The notes: generated from the sequence alone by a model not told the origin. Shown: positions 1 to 9,697, counted from the stretch's first letter. The stretch: DNA of 34,985 bases from Dehalococcoidia bacterium (GCA_009839725.1 VXPF01000013.1:1-34985), one strand, 5' to 3'. Numbers and translations are program-made.

Positions 1-125
1 GCTGGGCCGAGGGCGACGCCGTCGAGGTCCTCGCTCGCGGCCACGGACGCTGCGCGGGCTGGCTGCTGGCGCGGGCCGACGGCGTCGCCTCCTGGGTGCG
101 CGAACAGTACCTGACTGCGCCGTAG
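1..125 (+). CDS. C-terminal end of an SH3-like domain protein (5' truncated by window edge)
   Basis: An open frame enters from the left edge (first full codon at 3) and stops at TAG 123-125, giving 40 residues. The pattern VEVLAR then GWLLAR then WVREQYL matches the last strands of bacterial SH3 (SH3b-type) domains, which often end secreted or cell-wall proteins with a GW-V-YL signature. Only the tail is visible, so the role of the whole protein cannot be given. It is followed by a 222-bp gap before the giant exoprotein gene on the same strand. Confidence 0.55.
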   Translation, partial: WAEGDAVEVLARGHGRCAGWLLARADGVASWVREQYLTAP

Positions 126-154
126 CGGACGCCCGGCGTCCGCTACCACTCTCC

Positions 155-199
155 GAGTTGAAGCGCTGCGCGCAGGGTCTCGGCGTGGCGGCACTCCCG
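155..199 (+). pseudogene. Short relic of the giant exoprotein's C-terminal module
   Basis: Positions 162-195 match positions 5965-5998 in the last module of the downstream giant gene at 32 of 34 bases. In translation it reads LKRCAQGLGVAAL, the same as the ERCAQGLGVAAL segment there. No start, stop or remainder of the module is seen around it. I read it as a scar of a deleted paralogue or of a recombination between tandem modules. The rest of the 126-347 gap holds a C-run near 288-298 and nothing else I can support. Confidence 0.5.
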
Positions 200-347
200 C
201 GCCATCTGTGGACCGGTTGCGCCTTGTACCGGAGAATACGCGCCGCCCGCCCGGCCGCGATGCAGCGGCGCACAAGGATGTACGCATGCCCCCCCCCCGC
301 ACCTGTCGGCGACGGACGCATCCCGTAGGGGCCGTGCCGGGGGCGGC

Positions 348-3300
348 ATGCCGGTGCGGCTGACGTTCGCGCTCGTGGCGCTGGCGGCTGCGCTCACAGT
401 CCTGCTCCCCGGCGCGCCGCTGGGTGCGCAGTCGCAGGCGAGCGCGAGCCGCGCGGTGGCCGAGAACCAGCCCGCGGGGACGGCCGTCGGCGCTCCCGTC
501 ACGCTCGCCGATCCCGACGGCGCGGTGACGCATACGCTCGGGGGCGCCGACGCCGCCACCTTCAGCATCGTCGCGGCGAGCGGCCAGTTGCGAACGACCG
601 GGCCGCTCGACCACGAGGCGCGCGAGCGCTACGAGGTGGTGGTCACGGCCGAGGACGACAACGGTCCCACCGCGATCACGGTCACGATCAGCGTGACCGA
701 CATCGAGGAGCCGGGCGTCGTCTCGGTTTCCGCGGCGGCGCTGCGGGCGGGGACTGTGATCCGCGCGCGGCTCAGCGATCCGGACGGCGGGGTGGACCCG
801 GCGAAGGTGATCTGGCTGTGGAGCGTGTCCGAGGACGGCGAGCAGTTCAGCAGCGCCGGCGGCGGGTCGCGGGTCGCCTACACGCCCACGGGCGCGGACG
901 CGGGCAAGTACCTCAAGGTCAGCGCCGCCTACGTCGACGCCCGCGGCTCGGAGGACGGGCCGTACGGGAAGTCCGCCGAGTGGGTCTCCGGCGCCGTCAT
1001 CGCAGCCGCGACGGAGCCGCCCGCGCTCACGGTGCGCACGCTCCTCTCCGGGCTGACCATCCCCTGGGACCTCGCATTCACCCCGGACGGCGCGATGCTC
1101 GTCACGGAGCGGAGCGGCACGCTGCGGAGCAGGCTGCCCGACGGGCGCATGCAGCGCGTGAGCGCGGACTTCAGCGACCTCTTCGTCCGCAGCGAGGCCG
1201 GGCTGATGGGCATCGCCGTCGATCCCTCGTTCGCCAGCAACCGGCGCTTCTACACCTGCCAGGCGCACAGCGGGCCGGAGGTGCAGGTCATCGCCTGGAC
1301 CATCGACGCCGCCTACGGCGCGGCCGTGCGCGTCGCCGACCCGCTGGTCGGCGGGATTCCCCTGCGCGCGCAGTTCGGGCGCCACGGCGGCTGCCGGCTC
1401 GGGTTCGGTCCCGACGGCTACCTCTGGATCACGACGGGCGACGCGGAGACGGCGAGCGTGCCGCAGGACCTCGCCTCGCTCGGCGGCAAGGTGCTGCGCG
1501 TCGACGCCTCGACCGGCGCGGCCGCGCCCGGGAACCCGTTCGGCACGCGCGGCTACAGCTACGGGCACCGCAACCCGCAGGGGCTCGCCTTCCGCCCGAA
1601 CACCACCCAGGTCTGGGTGGTGGAGCACGGTCCGGCCTGGGACGACGAGATCAACCTGCTGGTCTCCGGCGGCAACTACGGCTGGGCGCCCGGTCCGGGC
1701 TACAGCCAGCGCGTGCCGATGACCGACCTGCAGGCCTTCCCCCAGGCGATCGAGGCGCGGTGGTCGTCGGGCTACCCGGCGATCGCGACGAGCGGCGCGG
1801 CCTTCCTGGAGGGGGCGGGCTGGGGTGCCTGGAACGGGCGGCTGGCGGTGGCGTCGCTGAAAGACTCCTCGCTGCGCGTCTTCGAGTTCGACGCGGCGGG
1901 CGCGCTGCTCAGCGAGACGCTCGCGGTCGAGCTGGACGGCGCCTACGGGCGGCTGCGCTCGCCCGTGCCCGGTCCCGGCGGGGCGCTCTACCTCACGACC
2001 TCGAACGGCGGCGGCCGGGACCGCGTCCTGCAGGTCTTCGGGCCCTCCACGCCGCGGCTGAGCGGCCCCCGGGCCGTCTCCTACGGGGAGCACGGGACGG
2101 TGGACGTCGCCTCGTTCAGTGCGCACCACCTCGGCTCATCTCCGGCCTGGAGCCTGGCCGGGCAGGACGCAGGGGCCTTCGAGATCGCGGGCGGGGCGCT
2201 GCGCTTCCGCAGCGCGCCCACGTTCGCGGAGCCGGGCGACGCCGACGGCGACAACGTCTATTACGTCGCCGTCGAGGCCTCCCATGGCTCGGAGACGGCC
2301 CGCAGCGCGCTCACCGTCACCGTCACCGCCGGCACGCGCAACAGCGCGCCCGCCTTCGCGGGCGACGCCACAACGCGCGCGGTGCCCGAGAGCGCCGCGA
2401 TCGGGGCGGCGGTGGGCGCACGCGTAGCCGCCGCCGACCCGGACGCCGGGGACGCGCTGAGCTACCGCATCGCGGGAGAGCACGAGCTGTTCACGGTCGA
2501 CGCCGCGACGGGCCAGCTGCGCGTCGCGGCGGCGCTCGACCACGAGACGGCGGCCGAGCACGCGCTCACCCTTGAGGTCACAGACGGCGTCGACGCCGGC
2601 GGGAACCCCGACCCCGCGATCGACGACGCGATCGCCGTGACGATCACGGTGAGCGATGTCGACGAGCCCCCGACGATCAGCGGAACCGCCGCGTACGCCG
2701 TCACGGAGGGCGACGCCACCGCCCTCGGCAGGTACGCGGCCAGCGATCCCGAGGGGGCGGGCGTCAGCTGGCTCAGCCTGGCCGGTCCCGACGCCCGCTT
2801 CTTCGCGTTCGACGCGGACACGGGCGAGCTCGGCTTCCGGGAGACGCCCGACTACGACCGCGCGACCAACGGCAACCACGGCCCCGAGTACCGGGTCAGC
2901 GTGCGCGCCTCCGACGAGGGCGACCGCGTCGCCGCCCTGCCCGTGACCGTCACCCTGACGGACGTCGACGAGGGCCCGCTCGTCAGCGGGCCGGCCGCGG
3001 TCACCCTCGACGAGGTCGTCAACCCAAGCCCGGGCCAGGTCGTCGCGGTCGGCACGTACGCGAAGCGCGACCCCGAGGGGGCGACCTCCAACTGGGGGCC
3101 GGTCGGCGGAAGCGCGGCGCTCGGCGGCGCGGACGCCGCCGCCTTCGTCTTCGACCAGACAAGCGGCAGGCTGACCTTCGCCAGCCCGCCCGACTACGAG
3201 GAAGGCGGGGCCCGCTACGAGGTCACCCTGAGCGCCAACGACGGCTCCCTCAACGGCGCCCTCGACGTGACCGTCACCATCGCCAACCTGGACGAGCCCG

Positions 3301-6134
3301 GCACCCTGAGCTTCGACCGCCGCAGGCCGGCCATAGGCCGCGCGATCACGGCCACGCTCACGGATCCCGACGACGTGGTCAGCACGGCGTGGCGGTGGCA
3401 GCGATCGAGGAGCCGCACGGGGGGCTGGGCGGACATCGCGGGCGCCGCCGCCGCGAGCTACACGCCCGTGGCGGGCGATCGCGGTTACTGGCTGCGCGCG
3501 GGGGCCGCGTACGAGGACGGCCACGGCGCGGGCAAGTCCGCGCGGCTGGTCACGGAGTTCGCGGTCGCGAACGACCGCGACGCCAACACCGCGCCGGTCC
3601 TGCCCGACGCGGTCGCGGAGATCGCGATCCCCGAGCGCAGCCGCCCCGGGCGGAGCGTCGGCGCGCCCGTGCGCGCGAGCGACGCCGAAGGCGACGCGCT
3701 CCTCTACTCGCTCAGCGGGGCCGGCGCGTTCGTGATCGACGCGCGCACGGCCCAGATCAGGGTGGCGCCCGGCGCCGTCCTGGACTTCGAGGGGCAGGAG
3801 CGCTACTCGCTGACGGTGAGCGTCGACGACGGCTTCGGGGGGTCCGACAGCGTCGCCGTTACGGTCCGCCTGACGAACGTGAACGAGCCCCCGCAGGCCG
3901 CCGGCGACGCCCCCGCCGCCTTCGACGAGGACACGGCGGCGACGATCGACGTGCTCGCCAACGACAGCGACCCCGAGGACGATCGGCACGCACTGGCGAT
4001 CCGCATCCAGCGCCGGCCCGCCCACGGAACGGTCACGGTGAACGCCCCCCAGCAGCCGGGCGAGCGCCCCACCGTCACCTACACCCCGCGCGCCGACTAC
4101 AGCGGCCCCGACGCGTTCAGCTACCGGGCCAGGGACAGCGGCAACCTCGACTCCAACGTCGCGACGGTCGCCCTGATCGTCAGGGCCGTGAACGACGCCC
4201 CGGCGTTCCCCGCGGCCACGGCGCGGCGCAGCGTCGCGGAGCGCGCCGCCGAGGGAGCGAGCGTCGGGGCGCCCGTGACGGCCACGGACGCCGACGGCGA
4301 GGACCTCGCCTACCGCCTCTCCGGGCCGGACGCCTTCGCCTTCGAGATCGACCGCGTGAGCGGCCGGATCACGGTCGCCGCAGGGACGCGCTTCGACATC
4401 GCGACGCAGGACACGTACGAGGTCACGGTCGAGGCCGACGACGGCAACGGCGGACGGGCGAGCATCGAGGTGACGATCACGGTCACGACGCGCCCGGCCG
4501 GCTCTCCGCCGATCTTCGCCGGTGGCGGCGGTGGCGGCGCGCCCGGCGGCCCCACACCCAGCACGGTGGACTTCGAGTGGACGGTGAGGCGCGACATCGA
4601 GCGGCTCGACCCCGGCCACGACACCCCCACCGGCATGTGGTCCGACGGCTCGGCGCTGTTCGTGGCCGAGAACGGCTCGGGCGCCGACGACGCCGTCTAT
4701 GCGTACGACCTCGCGAGCGGTGAGCGTGACCAGGAACGCGAGTTCGCGCTCACCGCCACGAACCGCGCCCCGCGCGGCGTCTGGTCGGACGGCGCGACCG
4801 CCTGGGTCTCGGACAGCGGACGCGAGCGCCTCTTCGCCTACGACCTCGGCAGCGGCGAGCGTGACGAGGAGCGCGAGATCGAGCTCGCGCGGCGTAACGC
4901 CGATGCCCGCGGCATCTGGTCCGACGGCGCGACCATCTGGGTGCTCGACGGCGCCAGGGACAGCCTCTTCGCCTACGACCTGGAGATGGGCGTGCTGCTG
5001 GCCGAGTACGGTCTCGCGGGCCGCAACGCCGACCCGCGCAGCGTCTGGTCCGACGGGGTGACGGTCTGGGTCTCGGACCACGGCCTCAAGCAGCTCTGGG
5101 CCTACCGCCTGCCGGTCCCGCCCGAGGCCCCCGGCGATGCAGACGCCGAACCCCTACCGCTGGAGCGCAAGGCCGATGAGGACTTCACCCGGCTGTCCAG
5201 CGCGGGCAACAACAGCCCGCGCGGCATCTGGTCGGACGGCGAGTACATGTACGTGGCGGACGAGCACGACGACCGGGTCTACAGCTACAACATGCCGGAC
5301 GCGATCGACGCGCGCCTCGCCAGCCTGAGCCTGGGCGGCGTCGAGATGGGCGAGTTCGACCCGGCGACCGGCGACTACGAGGGCGTGCCCGGCGAGGGCG
5401 TCACGCGGACGACCGTCGCGGCCTTGCCCGCACAGCCCGGTGCGGAGGTCGGCATCGATCCACCCGACGCCGACGAGGGAGTTCCCGGCCACCAGGTCGC
5501 CCTCGGCGGCCGCGATGAGATCACCGTGACGGTGACCTCGCCCGACGGGACGCGCAGCCGCGTCTACCGCGTGCGCCTGCCGCACGGCGACGGCCCGACC
5601 TGCCTGCGCGGCGAGGTCGGCGCGGGCTTCAGCCTCGTCGTCTACGAAGGGGGGAACGTCGAGGAGCTCGCCGCCTGCGCGCAGCGCCGGGGCGCGACTG
5701 CGCTGTACGCGCTCCACGAGGGCGAGTGGCTGTCATACATCCTGAGTGCGCCCGCATTCGCGAACGCAGCCTTCGCGGAACGCTTCGCGGTGGGCGTGCC
5801 CGCCTGGATGGCGCTGCTCGCCGCGATCGAGGGCCCGCCCTCGCCCGAACCCCACGCCGCGCCTGCGGGAGGGCCGGAGGAATGGCCGCGCTGCCTGCTC
5901 GGGGAGCTGCACGACGAGGGCTTCAGCCTCGTGGTCTACGAGGGCGGGAGCGTCGACGCGCTGGAGCGCTGCGCGCAGGGCCTCGGCGTGGCGGCGCTGT
6001 ACGTCCTCAGCGAGGGCGAGTGGCTGTCCTACGTTTTGGACGCGCCCGCGTTTGTCAACCGCTCCTTCGCGGAGTTCTATCGGGACGGTCTCCCCGCCCT
6101 CACGCCCCTGATCGCCGCTTCCGCGCCTCGCTAG
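348..6134 (+). CDS. Giant secreted cadherin/Ig protein with embedded PQQ-type sugar dehydrogenase domain
   Basis: The protein has 1928 residues. The N-terminus is a Sec signal peptide (hydrophobic stretch to about residue 27, likely cleavage after GAQ). Order of parts: cadherin-like repeat about 35-125; Ig-like segment 125-220; a glucose/sorbosone dehydrogenase (GSDH) six-blade propeller about 227-568 with its hallmarks RHGGCRLGFGPDG, YGHRNPQG and EHGPAWDDEINLL; several cadherin/Ig repeats 570-1390, including a tandem-95-like module (LANDSDPEDD, about 1185-1285); a Gly-rich linker near 1390; five WSDG propeller-type repeats 1408-1651; a cadherin-like beta-sandwich 1653-1745; and two copies of a module with SLVVYEGG, CAQ and EGEWLSY (1751-1822 and 1849-1921). 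Sugar oxidation with PQQ is known for the GSDH family; activity here is inferred. It is probably a surface or matrix protein. The start has only a weak G-rich RBS. Confidence 0.85.
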   Translation: MPVRLTFALVALAAALTVLLPGAPLGAQSQASASRAVAENQPAGTAVGAPVTLADPDGAVTHTLGGADAATFSIVAASGQLRTTGPLDHEARERYEVVVTAEDDNGPTAITVTISVTDIEEPGVVSVSAAALRAGTVIRARLSDPDGGVDPAKVIWLWSVSEDGEQFSSAGGGSRVAYTPTGADAGKYLKVSAAYVDARGSEDGPYGKSAEWVSGAVIAAATEPPALTVRTLLSGLTIPWDLAFTPDGAMLVTERSGTLRSRLPDGRMQRVSADFSDLFVRSEAGLMGIAVDPSFASNRRFYTCQAHSGPEVQVIAWTIDAAYGAAVRVADPLVGGIPLRAQFGRHGGCRLGFGPDGYLWITTGDAETASVPQDLASLGGKVLRVDASTGAAAPGNPFGTRGYSYGHRNPQGLAFRPNTTQVWVVEHGPAWDDEINLLVSGGNYGWAPGPGYSQRVPMTDLQAFPQAIEARWSSGYPAIATSGAAFLEGAGWGAWNGRLAVASLKDSSLRVFEFDAAGALLSETLAVELDGAYGRLRSPVPGPGGALYLTTSNGGGRDRVLQVFGPSTPRLSGPRAVSYGEHGTVDVASFSAHHLGSSPAWSLAGQDAGAFEIAGGALRFRSAPTFAEPGDADGDNVYYVAVEASHGSETARSALTVTVTAGTRNSAPAFAGDATTRAVPESAAIGAAVGARVAAADPDAGDALSYRIAGEHELFTVDAATGQLRVAAALDHETAAEHALTLEVTDGVDAGGNPDPAIDDAIAVTITVSDVDEPPTISGTAAYAVTEGDATALGRYAASDPEGAGVSWLSLAGPDARFFAFDADTGELGFRETPDYDRATNGNHGPEYRVSVRASDEGDRVAALPVTVTLTDVDEGPLVSGPAAVTLDEVVNPSPGQVVAVGTYAKRDPEGATSNWGPVGGSAALGGADAAAFVFDQTSGRLTFASPPDYEEGGARYEVTLSANDGSLNGALDVTVTIANLDEPGTLSFDRRRPAIGRAITATLTDPDDVVSTAWRWQRSRSRTGGWADIAGAAAASYTPVAGDRGYWLRAGAAYEDGHGAGKSARLVTEFAVANDRDANTAPVLPDAVAEIAIPERSRPGRSVGAPVRASDAEGDALLYSLSGAGAFVIDARTAQIRVAPGAVLDFEGQERYSLTVSVDDGFGGSDSVAVTVRLTNVNEPPQAAGDAPAAFDEDTAATIDVLANDSDPEDDRHALAIRIQRRPAHGTVTVNAPQQPGERPTVTYTPRADYSGPDAFSYRARDSGNLDSNVATVALIVRAVNDAPAFPAATARRSVAERAAEGASVGAPVTATDADGEDLAYRLSGPDAFAFEIDRVSGRITVAAGTRFDIATQDTYEVTVEADDGNGGRASIEVTITVTTRPAGSPPIFAGGGGGGAPGGPTPSTVDFEWTVRRDIERLDPGHDTPTGMWSDGSALFVAENGSGADDAVYAYDLASGERDQEREFALTATNRAPRGVWSDGATAWVSDSGRERLFAYDLGSGERDEEREIELARRNADARGIWSDGATIWVLDGARDSLFAYDLEMGVLLAEYGLAGRNADPRSVWSDGVTVWVSDHGLKQLWAYRLPVPPEAPGDADAEPLPLERKADEDFTRLSSAGNNSPRGIWSDGEYMYVADEHDDRVYSYNMPDAIDARLASLSLGGVEMGEFDPATGDYEGVPGEGVTRTTVAALPAQPGAEVGIDPPDADEGVPGHQVALGGRDEITVTVTSPDGTRSRVYRVRLPHGDGPTCLRGEVGAGFSLVVYEGGNVEELAACAQRRGATALYALHEGEWLSYILSAPAFANAAFAERFAVGVPAWMALLAAIEGPPSPEPHAAPAGGPEEWPRCLLGELHDEGFSLVVYEGGSVDALERCAQGLGVAALYVLSEGEWLSYVLDAPAFVNRSFAEFYRDGLPALTPLIAASAPR

Positions 6135-6242
6135 CCTCCGCGCTGGCAGCGGCCCGGGGAAGCGTCGGCCGGGAGCGGCCCCAGGAGCCGTGACAGGATC
6201 ACAGCACGTACGTACGCTAAAGGTGCATGCGGGGGCACTATT

Positions 6243-8231
6243 GTGGAACCGAGACTGGCCGACGCCATCGGCGACTACCTGCGCGCGCACATCGAGCGCC
6301 ACGGCCGCAAGGCCACGGCCGCGGCGTTCGGCGTCTCGCGGCATACGCTGTGGCGCTTCCTCGAGCGCGGCCAGGCGGGCCGCGCGCTGCCGCAGGCCGT
6401 GCTCGAGCGCGTGGGCCCGGACCTCGACGCCGTCGACGCGGCCACGCAGGCGCTGCTCGCCCGCCCGGCCCCAGCTCACGAGGCAGCGCCGCCGCCGCAC
6501 CGCCTGCCCGAGCGCCTCGGGGAGACGCTGCTCGACCTCTGCGCGACGCCGCTCACCACGGTGTCCGAGCTGGCGACCTTCACGCGCGAGCCCGTCTCCA
6601 GCCTGCGTGACCGCCTCGACCGGCTGCGCCGGCGTGGGCTCGCGGACTGGAGACCGCACCAGCTCGGCGAGTTGGGCGAGCGCCCGCAGCGGCGCTGGTT
6701 CCCCACCCCGGACGGTATCGCCGCCGCCGAGGACGCGAACGGGAGCGGTGACGACCTGCTGCGCACGGCGCCCGTCTCGCGCCAGTGGTTCCGCCTGCTC
6801 GCCGAGCGCCTCGACTCGGTGGCGATCAGCTACGCCGTGGCGGCGCGCATCGCCGAGGCCACACCGGATGCCGGGCCGCTGCGCGTCGACCACTACCGCA
6901 GCGGCCCCTACGACGCCCTCGTCACACTCGCCGACGGGCGCACGCTCGGGCTGCTGCGGCAGGGGCCGCTGCTGACGCCCGCGAACCTGCGCTACCGACT
7001 GCGCAGCATCGAGCGCATGGACCACGCCGACCGCCCGCACCTCACGCTGGTGCTGGCGGCGTCCGACCAGGACGCGCGCCGCGCCCTGCGCGCGCTCGGG
7101 CACCCGACGGACCACGAGACAATGTTCGTCGCGAATACGGGCGAGGTGCTGGCGGGAACGACCGACGCGAAGGTCTGGCAGCAGTGCGGCAACGGCGTCG
7201 ACATGGCGACAGTGCTCGCCCCCAGCCTGCGCCTGCCCGACATCCTCGCCTGGCTGGAGGACGACCTCGCCCGGCAGCGCACGCGCTGGGGACGCGCCGT
7301 CCTCCGCCCCGACCGCACGAAGCTCTACGCCAAAGGGGTGCGCGCGAGCCGGCCCCGGCCCGCGGAGCAGCTCGACGCCGCCTCCGCCGTGCGGCTCTCG
7401 CGCACGGACAAGCAGGTGCTGGACCTGCTCGCGGACTGGCCGCTCTGCACGGCGGAGCAGCTGGCCGGCCTGATGGGCGGCGTCGGACGCCGCCGCGTCA
7501 ACCAGGCGCTGCGCCGCCTGCGCCAGCGCGGACTGGTGCAGCGCGACGACGAGGGAGGGGGCTACGTCCTCAGCGACGAGGGGCTGACCGTGCTCGCGCG
7601 GCGCGACCGCGCGGCGGTGGGACCGGTGCTCGACCGCTGGACGCCCCAGCGGCACGAGGGCGTGTACATCGGAAGTTCGCTGCGCTCGCTCGCCTCGCAG
7701 CGAGACCACCAGCGTGGCATCGTTTCGTTCGCGTCCCGCCTCAGCGCCGAGGTGGGGGCGCTTCCGGACGAGTACGAGCTCTTCGACCTGCTCCCCACGC
7801 ACCGCTCGCAGATCAGCTACGACGCCGCGGGGGCGCGTCAGCTCCTGCTCCCGGACGTCTCGTTCCAGCTTGCGCACCTGGGCTACTTCGAGTGGTGCCT
7901 GTTCGAGTACGAGCGGCGGGCGACCACGCCGCGTCGGCTCCCCACGCGGCTACGGTCCTACGAGCGCTACTTCAGGAGTCGCTACGCGGCGAACGACCAT
8001 GGGGGCCAGCCGCCGCTGGTGCTGTTCCTGTTCGAGTCTGAGCGGGCCGAGGCGGGCTTCCTCCACGCCGCCTCCTTCCTGCCCGGCGTGCTGCTGGCCA
8101 GCACGACCACGGCCGTGCTCGAGGAGCGCGGCGTCCTGGAACAGTCCTGGCGTCTGCCGCCTCCCCATGCACCACGACGCCGGTTCCTGGCCGACCTGCG
8201 GATTGTGGCAACGTGTCCCACCGACCCGTAG
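6243..8231 (+). CDS. Replication-relaxation (Replic_Relax)-type DNA-binding protein with extra N-terminal HTHs
   Basis: 662 residues from a GTG start. Residues about 3-55 look like a helix-turn-helix (TAAAFGVSRHTLWRFL). Residues about 95-165 form a winged helix (LATFTREPVSSLRDRLDRLR) followed by a wing-like RRWFPTPDG. Residues about 380-445 form a second winged helix (CTAEQLAGLMG, RVNQALRRLRQRGLV, YVLSDEG). The C-terminal part (about 470-640) has the Replic_Relax pattern: a conserved H in the linker, LLPDVSF, FEYERRA and LRSYERYF, then PLVLFLFES. Family members are known mostly from plasmids and integrative elements and resemble replication-initiation wHTH proteins. Its role here is not known. 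Two separate winged-helix units within one protein suggest an internal duplication of the DNA-binding half. Confidence 0.6.
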   Translation: MEPRLADAIGDYLRAHIERHGRKATAAAFGVSRHTLWRFLERGQAGRALPQAVLERVGPDLDAVDAATQALLARPAPAHEAAPPPHRLPERLGETLLDLCATPLTTVSELATFTREPVSSLRDRLDRLRRRGLADWRPHQLGELGERPQRRWFPTPDGIAAAEDANGSGDDLLRTAPVSRQWFRLLAERLDSVAISYAVAARIAEATPDAGPLRVDHYRSGPYDALVTLADGRTLGLLRQGPLLTPANLRYRLRSIERMDHADRPHLTLVLAASDQDARRALRALGHPTDHETMFVANTGEVLAGTTDAKVWQQCGNGVDMATVLAPSLRLPDILAWLEDDLARQRTRWGRAVLRPDRTKLYAKGVRASRPRPAEQLDAASAVRLSRTDKQVLDLLADWPLCTAEQLAGLMGGVGRRRVNQALRRLRQRGLVQRDDEGGGYVLSDEGLTVLARRDRAAVGPVLDRWTPQRHEGVYIGSSLRSLASQRDHQRGIVSFASRLSAEVGALPDEYELFDLLPTHRSQISYDAAGARQLLLPDVSFQLAHLGYFEWCLFEYERRATTPRRLPTRLRSYERYFRSRYAANDHGGQPPLVLFLFESERAEAGFLHAASFLPGVLLASTTTAVLEERGVLEQSWRLPPPHAPRRRFLADLRIVATCPTDP

Positions 8232-8533
8232 CGAGCGTTTCCTGTAGGGGGTCTTCCCGCCACCGCCTGTGCCCCAGCCTGCCCCATGGAATGCGCCTGT
8301 ACCTGCTAGACATGCGCCGTGCCGATGGGGCAGTTCTACCTACGTTCCTCTTGTTACTACCCTTGTCTGACCTCCCCAGCGTCCGCAGTGCCCAGATGGT
8401 GCAGAACACGCGATCCGCCTGCGACCGGCGGGAGGTGCAGGATGATGCGGGCAGGGGCGGTGCTTGAGGCGATGAACGCACCCCGGCGTGAGGGGGAATC
8501 CAGTAGGATGGGGGTTGCGCGGGAGCGAGAGCG
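8232..8533. other. 302-bp intergenic stretch before the Uma2 gene
   Basis: No convincing gene. A -10-like TAGGAT lies at 8504-8509 with no good -35. A GGGAG ribosome-binding site at 8521-8525 belongs to the next gene. I see no terminator hairpin with a T-run after the Replic_Relax gene. Confidence 0.3.
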
Positions 8534-9133
8534 ATGACGACCACGACGACGACCGAGGCGAAGCTGCTGACCGCCGATGACCTCCTGCGGTTGTACAGCG
8601 AGGGCGTGCGCGGCGAACTGATCCGGGGGGTACTCTGCGAAACCATGCCAGCGGGATACCAGCACGGCAAGATTGTGATGCGACTGGGACTGCGCTTGGG
8701 CACCTTCGTCGAACCGAGGGGTCTGGGCACGCTGGTCGGTTCCGACTCGGGCGTCTGGCTGGAGCGCGACCCGGACACCGTGCGCGAGCCGGACCTCGCA
8801 TTCACGTCGGCGGAGAAGATCGCCCTTGAGGCGGAGATCGCAGGCTACGCAGATGTGGTCCCCGATCTGGTGGTCGAGGTTGCCTCGCCGAGCGACAGCC
8901 GCCGCGAGGTACACGACAAGGCGCGCATGTGGCTCAGTCACGGGGTGCGGCTCGTCTGGGTCGTACATCCGGAAACGCACACGGTCGATGTGCACCGCTC
9001 CGGTGTAGCAGTATCGACGCTTGCCGAGGACGACGCGCTCGACGGCCTGGATGTGCTGCCGGGCTTCAGTTGCGACGTGAGCGCCGTGTTCGGCCCGCGC
9101 CCCGAGCCCGCCCAAAGTGTGACAGAGGGCTAA
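8534..9133 (+). CDS. Uma2 family (DUF820) restriction-endonuclease-like protein
   Basis: 199 residues, ATG start with GGGAG eight bases upstream. After a run of Thr codons it begins with TADDLLRLYSEG, followed by GELIRGVL, then VGSDSGVWLERDPDTVREPD and the core PDLVVEVASPSDSR...DKARMW, ending with VRLVWVVHPE. This is the PD-(D/E)XK-fold pattern of the Uma2 family (acidic residue of EPD, the D and E of PDLVVEV, then a K). The family is abundant in Cyanobacteria and Chloroflexota and often spreads with mobile DNA; its biological role is unclear. Length is typical. It stands alone, followed after 37 bp by a small gene on the same strand. Confidence 0.85.
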   Translation: MTTTTTTEAKLLTADDLLRLYSEGVRGELIRGVLCETMPAGYQHGKIVMRLGLRLGTFVEPRGLGTLVGSDSGVWLERDPDTVREPDLAFTSAEKIALEAEIAGYADVVPDLVVEVASPSDSRREVHDKARMWLSHGVRLVWVVHPETHTVDVHRSGVAVSTLAEDDALDGLDVLPGFSCDVSAVFGPRPEPAQSVTEG

Positions 9134-9170
9134 ACGCAGTTCGACCGAGCCGGGCTGAACGGAGCGCACC

Positions 9171-9539
9171 GTGGCGCAGGGCCAGAGCCAGGGGCCGGTC
9201 TTCGGGCGTCTGGTCTCCTTCAAGGAGGCGTTCCCGGACGTTGAGCTCGCTGAGTTCAGGTACACGGAGTGGCCCGTTGAGCATCCCAACTCCGACGACG
9301 GTCGCCGCTATCGGCGGAATCCTGGTGAGTTCATCCGCTGCGGCAATCCACGCTGCCGGAACGAGTGGGGGAGTGGGCTGCCTGCCGGACGCATCCTGCG
9401 CGAGATGGTCGAGAGCAGGGCGATGACGTTGCAGACATCAGCGATCTGCGAAGGAGTGGAGAGGGGCCGCCACGCTCGGCGCTGCCTCCTACACTTCGAG
9501 GACATCCGCGTCAGCGTCCGTTACCGGCCTACCGAGTAG
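9171..9539 (+). CDS. Small hypothetical protein with two Cys pairs
   Basis: 122 residues from a GTG start, with GGAGCG at 9161-9166 as a plausible RBS. I do not recognise the family. The sequence has IRCGNPRC in the middle and an ICEGVERGRHARRC segment near the end; the four cysteines could bind a metal, which is an inference. The amino-acid composition is ordinary and the frame is uninterrupted. It sits between the Uma2 gene and the recombinase on the same strand. After it (9540-9772) no further gene is seen. Confidence 0.5.
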   Translation: MAQGQSQGPVFGRLVSFKEAFPDVELAEFRYTEWPVEHPNSDDGRRYRRNPGEFIRCGNPRCRNEWGSGLPAGRILREMVESRAMTLQTSAICEGVERGRHARRCLLHFEDIRVSVRYRPTE

Positions 9540-9697
9540 GGACGCGCCTCTGTGGAGGTGTGTGACTGCTCCCGGCCGACATGCTGACTCGCGACCCCGG
9601 TCTGGTGGTACCAGCGCGCGCGTGATGACTCCGGGGAGTTCCAAGCTGCGACCGGTGAGATGGTCGTGGGTGGACTCCGAGTGTAGACGTCATGCCG

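Noticed and set aside
2136-5081. A very long reverse-strand open frame inside the giant exoprotein gene
   Set aside because: GC-rich third positions remove stops on the antisense strand; its composition (Arg/Ala/Gly/Val) is that of a shadow, and the forward frame has clear domains.
6204-6214. ACGTACGTACG before the Replic_Relax gene as an operator
   Set aside because: Short simple repeat with no partner elsewhere; not enough to call.
5733-7877. Reverse-strand open frame across the end of the giant gene and the Replic_Relax gene
   Set aside because: It crosses two forward genes with recognisable families and has no domain of its own.
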